This document shows, one piece after another, positions 60,442-64,000 of a DNA stretch of 64,000 nucleotides. The translations under genes and the position numbers were made by a program. The notes beneath the pieces are model-generated. The model had not been told where the DNA came from. It was given only the letters and a program-made list of their open reading frames with translations, and made no database searches. Each line of letters starts with the position of its first letter. Within the stretch, counting starts at the first letter, position 1. The DNA comes from Paracoccus saliphilus (GTDB lineage Bacteria > Pseudomonadota > Alphaproteobacteria > Rhodobacterales > Rhodobacteraceae), in contig NZ_CP067140.1 in the NCBI RefSeq assembly GCF_028553805.1, positions 3,286,001 to 3,350,000 of the forward strand. Direction: 5' to 3'.

Positions 60442-61206
60442 ATGGTTCGGATGCCGGATTTCGCCTTGCTGTTTCTTGCCGGGATCATCGCCGGCATCAT
60501 GAATGCGGTTGCGGGCGGCGGCACATTCATTTCCTTTCCCGCATTGGTCTTTACCGGGGTGCCCCCGGTGATCGCCAACGCCACCTCCACCGTTGCCGCC
60601 CTGCCCGGTTATCTGGCCGCGACAATCGGATTTCGTCGCGACATTGCCGCGCTGACGGATGCGCCTCTGAAAAAGCTGTCGCTCTGGACGGTGGTGGGCG
60701 GGGCCGCGGGTTCTGCGCTTTTGCTGATCAGCTCGAATCAGACCTTCGCATTGCTGGTGCCTTTCCTGCTGCTGCTTGCGACGGTCGTGTTCTACTGGTC
60801 CGAACCTGTCCGCCACCTCGCCGCGCGCTGGCGATCCGTGGTCGTTCCCTTCGGGCTGGGCACCCTGCTGCCGGTGGCCATCTATGGGGGCTATTTCAAC
60901 GGCGGGCTCGGTATCATCCTGTTGGCGCTGTTCGCAATGTGGGGCATGAGCGATCTGCACCAGATGAACGGGCTGAAAAGCTGGCTCAGCTTTGCATTGT
61001 CGGTGATAGCCTTTGCGATTTTCGCCTTTGCGGGCAAAATAGTCTGGGGACCGGCGGCAATCATGTCGGCCGGCACGATCATGGGCGGTTATGCCGGCCC
61101 CGCGATCTCGCGGCGCATTCCTTTGCGGATATTGCGGCTGCTGATCGCCGCAGTGGGCTTTGGCATGAGTGCGATATTTTTCTGGCGTCTTATCAAAGGA
61201 GTATAA
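60442..61206 (+). CDS. TSUP family (TauE/SafE) membrane permease
   Basis: A 254-residue membrane protein of about eight helices. The family motif AGIIAGIMNAVAGGGTFISFPALVFTGVPPVIANATSTVAALPGYLAA at about residues 12-60 is clear, and the second repeat has YGGYFNGGLGIILLALFAMWGMSDLHQMNGLKSWLSFA near 150-190. Such proteins export or import sulfur-containing or other organic anions. ATGs at 60442 and 60451 both fit; the weak AGGA before 60451 makes the start uncertain. It is followed by a RidA-like gene two bases later, so they are probably co-transcribed. Confidence 0.82.
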   Translation: MVRMPDFALLFLAGIIAGIMNAVAGGGTFISFPALVFTGVPPVIANATSTVAALPGYLAATIGFRRDIAALTDAPLKKLSLWTVVGGAAGSALLLISSNQTFALLVPFLLLLATVVFYWSEPVRHLAARWRSVVVPFGLGTLLPVAIYGGYFNGGLGIILLALFAMWGMSDLHQMNGLKSWLSFALSVIAFAIFAFAGKIVWGPAAIMSAGTIMGGYAGPAISRRIPLRILRLLIAAVGFGMSAIFFWRLIKGV

Positions 61207-61208
61207 AG

Positions 61209-61556
61209 ATGAGCGACATCAAGCGTATCGAATCCGGTCAGCGGATGAGCCAGGCCGTGGTGGCGAATGGCACCGTCTGGCTGGCCGGTCAGGTGGCCGA
61301 GCCGGGCAAATCCGTGACCGAACAGACGAAAGCCATCCTGGCGCAGATCGAAACGCTGCTGAAAAAGGCCGGCACCGACAAGACGCGGATCGTCGCGGCC
61401 CAGATCTGGCTGGCGGACATGGCGGATTTCGTGGAGATGAACGCGGTTTGGGATGCATGGGTGCCCCAGGGCCACGTCCCCACGCGGGCTGCTGGCGAAT
61501 CGAAACTCGCCACGCCGGATTACAAGGTCGAGATCATCGTGACCGCGGTGCTCTGA
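61209..61556 (+). CDS. RidA/YjgF family protein
   Basis: A 115-residue RidA-superfamily protein. IESGQRMSQAVVANGTVWLAGQVAEPGKSVTEQTKAILAQIETLLKKAGTDKTRIV is the typical first half, and VWDAWVPQGHVPTRAAGESKLATPDYKVEIIVTAVL the second. Canonical RidA deaminates reactive enamines; this protein belongs to a divergent subgroup whose ESKLATPDYKVEI end may lack that activity. The ATG at 61209 directly follows the TSUP stop. Its last 23 bases overlap the 3' end of lpxB on the other strand. Confidence 0.85.
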   Translation: MSDIKRIESGQRMSQAVVANGTVWLAGQVAEPGKSVTEQTKAILAQIETLLKKAGTDKTRIVAAQIWLADMADFVEMNAVWDAWVPQGHVPTRAAGESKLATPDYKVEIIVTAVL

Positions 61557-62694
61557 CCGCTTCCAGGACCGAGCGCGCCGCGCGCAGGCCCGGCGCCTCT
61601 CCCCCCTTGCCTAGACGTTCCATCGTCAGATCCATCGCCTCGAGCTGCGCCTTGCGCGCAGTCATATCCTCGAGCGCGGTCTGCAATGCCAGGGCCATCG
61701 GGCCCGGCTGGCATTCCCGGCCCAGGAATTCCGGGACGCTGCGAGTCTCGCTGACCAGATTGACCAGCGTAACAGTGTCGGTCCGCAGCATCATGCCAAC
61801 GATCAGGCGGCTCATCATCGCCATGTCATACCCGATCACCATCGGCGTCCGGTTCGCCGCAAGCTCCAGGCTGACCGTACCAGAAGCCGCCAGCGCCAGA
61901 TCGGCTGCAGCAAAGGCCGCCCGCTTGTCCTCGGCATCCTCGACGACGATCGGGACGGTCGGCCAGCGGCGGGCCATGTCGCGGACCATATGCGACACAC
62001 CGGGGACGGTTGGCAGGACAACGCGGATCTCCGGCACCCGGTCGCGCAGCCGGATCAGCGCCTCGTCGAATCGCCCGGCCAACCGCCCGACCTCGGATTT
62101 CCGCGAACCGGGCAGGCACAGCACCACGGGCGCATCGGTGGCAATGCCGTGAGCCGCACGGAACCGCCCGGCCTCCTCCGGACCACCGACCTCGAGTCCC
62201 ACGACCGGATGCCCAACGAAGTCGCAGCTCATCCCGGCCCTCTGCATGTAAGGCGGCTCGAAGGGCAACAGGGCCAGCACATGGTCGATCACCTGGGCCA
62301 TCTTCTTCGCACGCCCCGACCGCCAGGCCCAGACCGAGGGCGCGACATAATGGATCGTGCGCAGATCGGGATTGATCTCTCGTGCTGCCCGGGCGACCCG
62401 AAGGCAGAAATCCGGACTGTCGATCGTGATCAGCGCATCTGGCGCCGCCTCGGCCACCGCCGCCGCCGTTTCGGCGATCCGGCGCTTGAGATGGCGGTAT
62501 TGCGGCAGCACCTCCCAGATGCCCATCAGGCTGAGCTCATCCATCGGAAACCGGCTGGCCAGCCCCTCGGATTCCATCCGCGAGCCTCCGATCCCCATGA
62601 AACCGACACCGGGCACGAGCTCTTTCAGCCCGGCCATCAGCGCCGCGCCAAGCTGATCACCCGAAGGCTCGCCCGCGATCAGAAAGAACCTCAT
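61534..62694 (-). CDS. lpxB: lipid-A-disaccharide synthase
   Basis: A 386-residue family 19 glycosyltransferase that joins UDP-2,3-diacylglucosamine and lipid X in lipid A synthesis. Motifs are FFLIAGEPSGDQLGAALMAGL at residues 3-23, GIGGSRMESEGL near 37, APSVWAWRSGRAKKMA near 125, LCLPGSRKSEVGRLAGRF near 195 and ASGTVSLELAANRTPMVIGYD near 275. Length matches the family. It is the last gene of the lpxA-lpxI-lpxB block. The 73-base gap to lpxI contains a pair of the dispersed repeats as a hairpin. Confidence 0.93.
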   Translation of the reverse strand: MRFFLIAGEPSGDQLGAALMAGLKELVPGVGFMGIGGSRMESEGLASRFPMDELSLMGIWEVLPQYRHLKRRIAETAAAVAEAAPDALITIDSPDFCLRVARAAREINPDLRTIHYVAPSVWAWRSGRAKKMAQVIDHVLALLPFEPPYMQRAGMSCDFVGHPVVGLEVGGPEEAGRFRAAHGIATDAPVVLCLPGSRKSEVGRLAGRFDEALIRLRDRVPEIRVVLPTVPGVSHMVRDMARRWPTVPIVVEDAEDKRAAFAAADLALAASGTVSLELAANRTPMVIGYDMAMMSRLIVGMMLRTDTVTLVNLVSETRSVPEFLGRECQPGPMALALQTALEDMTARKAQLEAMDLTMERLGKGGEAPGLRAARSVLEAVRAPRSR

Positions 62695-62724
62695 GTCGTC
62701 CTTTCGCTTACTGCACTGCGTTAT

Positions 62725-62777
62725 GGATATTTGAATGAAGAAGAAGACTCCAACCCTTCTTCTTCATCTAAATATCC
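62725..62777. repeat. inverted pair of the dispersed repeat across the lpxI stop
   Basis: GGATATTTGAATGAAGAAGAAG (62725-62746) and CTTCTTCTTCATCTAAATATCC (62756-62777) are inverted copies with two mismatches and a nine-base spacer. They can form a 20-bp stem. The lpxI stop codon (62768-62770) lies inside the second arm. Each arm resembles the AT part of copies at 11475 and 14076 but lacks the CCCGGGG end. Confidence 0.75.
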
Positions 62778-63577
62778 GAATCTTCCCGCGCCCATAAGAA
62801 CAGCCCTGCCGCATCGGCGCGACGAATTGCCTCGTCCCGATCGAGCAGGATCACCCCGCCCGCCTGCCATGCAATCCCGGCAAGCCCTGCCGATGCCGCC
62901 TGCGTGACACTGTCCGGACCGAGCGTCGGCAGATCGACGCGGCGATCCTGACCGGGTTTCGGGGCCTTGTAGAACACTCCTCGCGCGCCGTTCGGGTTGG
63001 GCCGCAGCCCGGCATGAGCGGCGGCGAATTCCAGCATCGCCCTGGTTCCGGGCAAGGTTTCGATGGCAAGGCACAATCCTTGCGCCACCACGGCGCCCTG
63101 CCCGATATCGAACGGTCCCAGCCCCGACAGGATATTGGCGGCCTGTTCTGCATCCCGGCGATCAGCCTCGGTCGGATTTCCGCTCAGCACCGCTTGCGAG
63201 GGAAGTAGCTCGGGAATGATGTCTTCGATGCCGCAAATCGCAAATCCATGTTCTTCAAAGACATCCAGCACCTCGCGCAGCGCCGCATCGTCCCCGGATT
63301 GCATCGCCGTCAGGATACGGGGCACCAGTTGCGCCGTGCGGGGATCGAAGGCCTCGGGATCCAGCCTCGGGCGGCGGATGGCACCGGCGAAAACCACCTT
63401 CTGCACGCCCCGTTCGAGCAATTCGTCGAGAAAGGGAACCAGCCGTTCCAACCGGAAGGGCGTGGCCGGCATATCGGGAGCGAATCCCTCCAGCGCGAAG
63501 ACCAGCGGTTCATCGAGCGCGGCGATGACGGCGGGGGCGAGCGCTCCCTGCCCGGCGATAACTGCGGTGCGGGTCAT
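62768..63577 (-). CDS. lpxI: UDP-2,3-diacylglucosamine diphosphatase LpxI
   Basis: A 269-residue DUF1009 protein, the alphaproteobacterial replacement for LpxH. It hydrolyses UDP-2,3-diacylglucosamine to lipid X. N-terminal domain includes VIAGQGALAPAVIAAL and KVVFAGAIRRPRLDPEAFDP near residue 60; the C-terminal domain has DIGQGAVVAQGLCLAIETLPGTRAML near 157-182 and DLPTLGPDSVTQAASAGLAGIAWQAGGVILLDRDE near 216-250. Its start overlaps the lpxA stop by four bases. The stop lies in an inverted repeat. Confidence 0.92.
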   Translation of the reverse strand: MTRTAVIAGQGALAPAVIAALDEPLVFALEGFAPDMPATPFRLERLVPFLDELLERGVQKVVFAGAIRRPRLDPEAFDPRTAQLVPRILTAMQSGDDAALREVLDVFEEHGFAICGIEDIIPELLPSQAVLSGNPTEADRRDAEQAANILSGLGPFDIGQGAVVAQGLCLAIETLPGTRAMLEFAAAHAGLRPNPNGARGVFYKAPKPGQDRRVDLPTLGPDSVTQAASAGLAGIAWQAGGVILLDRDEAIRRADAAGLFLWAREDSDI

Positions 63578-64000
63578 GATTTCATTGTCAGGAATGAGCG
63601 GTCGGACGGACCGAGGATAAAGTCCAGCACGTCACGCTCCAATGCGGTGGTATCATCCTCGGCTCGGGCGCGGGCGGTGTCGCGGAACGATCCCTGCCCC
63701 AATGCGCCCAGCAGATCGCGAAGCGCGGCGATATCGGCCCGGCTGGCCCCCCGCCGCTTCAGGCCGACAAGGTTCAGCCCGTCCAGGTGACCGCGCGGGC
63801 CCTGGACCAGGCCGTGGGGAATGACATCCGCCGTGACCATCGTCACCGCGCCGATCATCGCCCCACGGCCGATGCGGACGAACTGATGCACACCCGAGAG
63901 CCCGCCGACGATCACGTCATCCTCGAGCATGCAATGCCCGGCGACCGACGCATTGTTGACCAGGATGACCCGGTCGCCGATCCGGCAATCATGGGCAACA
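63574..64000 (-). CDS. lpxA: UDP-N-acetylglucosamine acyltransferase, 3' part
   Basis: The C-terminal 141 residues of LpxA are present; the gene continues beyond the right edge of the window. The left-handed beta-helix hexapeptide part reads AHDCRIGDRVILVNNASVAGH, matching the family segment that carries the catalytic histidine (HDC). It continues with GGLSGVHQFVRIGRGAMIGAVTMV and the helical domain start LVGLKRRGASRADI. It catalyses the first step of lipid A synthesis. The normal alphaproteobacterial order lpxD-fabZ-lpxA-lpxI-lpxB is expected to the right. Confidence 0.93.
   Translation of the reverse strand, partial: VAHDCRIGDRVILVNNASVAGHCMLEDDVIVGGLSGVHQFVRIGRGAMIGAVTMVTADVIPHGLVQGPRGHLDGLNLVGLKRRGASRADIAALRDLLGALGQGSFRDTARARAEDDTTALERDVLDFILGPSDRSFLTMKS

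Noticed and set aside
1..64000. CRISPR arrays, intact insertion sequences, prophage genes, riboswitches
   Set aside because: No regularly spaced repeats, complete transposase genes, phage structural genes or recognisable riboswitch folds were seen in the gaps.

Overview
The window is about 64 kb of GC-rich DNA from an alphaproteobacterium, most likely a Rhodobacteraceae member close to Paracoccus. Pointers are the rhizobial-type rhamnose cluster (DeoR regulator, ABC transporter, fused aldolase-dehydrogenase), LpxI in place of LpxH, a DUF1489 protein, smo-like polyol transport genes and TRAP transport genes. Genus is inferred from gene style only. The left 57 kb is a chain of catabolic and uptake modules. 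The right 6 kb is housekeeping (tRNA-Gly, trigger factor, lpxA-lpxI-lpxB).

Layout. 122-796: orphan sulfotransferase-like protein. 831-11460: complete L-rhamnose system, with rhaI-rhaD divergent from rhaR-rhaSTPQUK; most genes overlap by ATGA. 11683-21608: polyol module with three SDR dehydrogenases, a xylitol/sorbitol-type MDR dehydrogenase, a HAD phosphatase, a smo-like ABC transporter with a tiny extra membrane protein, and a SorC regulator. Similar palindromic motifs lie in front of both outer operons. 21639-25344: agmatinase plus gamma-glutamylputrescine ligase and oxidase homologues. 25468-36470: two GntR regulators, an M20 amidohydrolase, a ThDP enzyme and a class III transaminase, divergent from a peptide-type ABC transporter; the substrate is unknown and this is the best candidate for an undescribed pathway. 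36531-37748: VOC, SRPBCC and ArsR genes with a clear ArsR operator. 37983-40861: threonine degradation (tdh-kbl) behind an XRE-cupin regulator. 41115-42542: PhoD-like phosphatase. 42799-51297: ferric-siderophore uptake (TonB receptor, FhuD-, FhuB- and FhuC-like proteins, an ABC half-exporter, siderophore-interacting reductase). 51393-57882: sugar-acid module (gluconate 5-dehydrogenase-like SDR, enolase-superfamily dehydratase, GntR, TRAP transporter, gluconokinase).

Themes. Each uptake module encodes its own regulator, transporter and first catabolic enzymes. In all four operons where a solute-binding protein comes first (rha, polyol, peptide, TRAP), a GC hairpin follows that gene, which would favour excess binding protein over permease. 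A frameshifted integrase-like remnant sits between the sugar-acid module and the 3' end of tRNA-Gly, so the accessory region may have arrived by tRNA-targeted integration. A dispersed intergenic repeat (CTTCTTCTTCA-nn-CAAATATCCCGGGG) occurs after rhaK, after the SDR operon, and as an inverted pair across the lpxI stop codon. No CRISPR array, intact transposon or prophage was seen.
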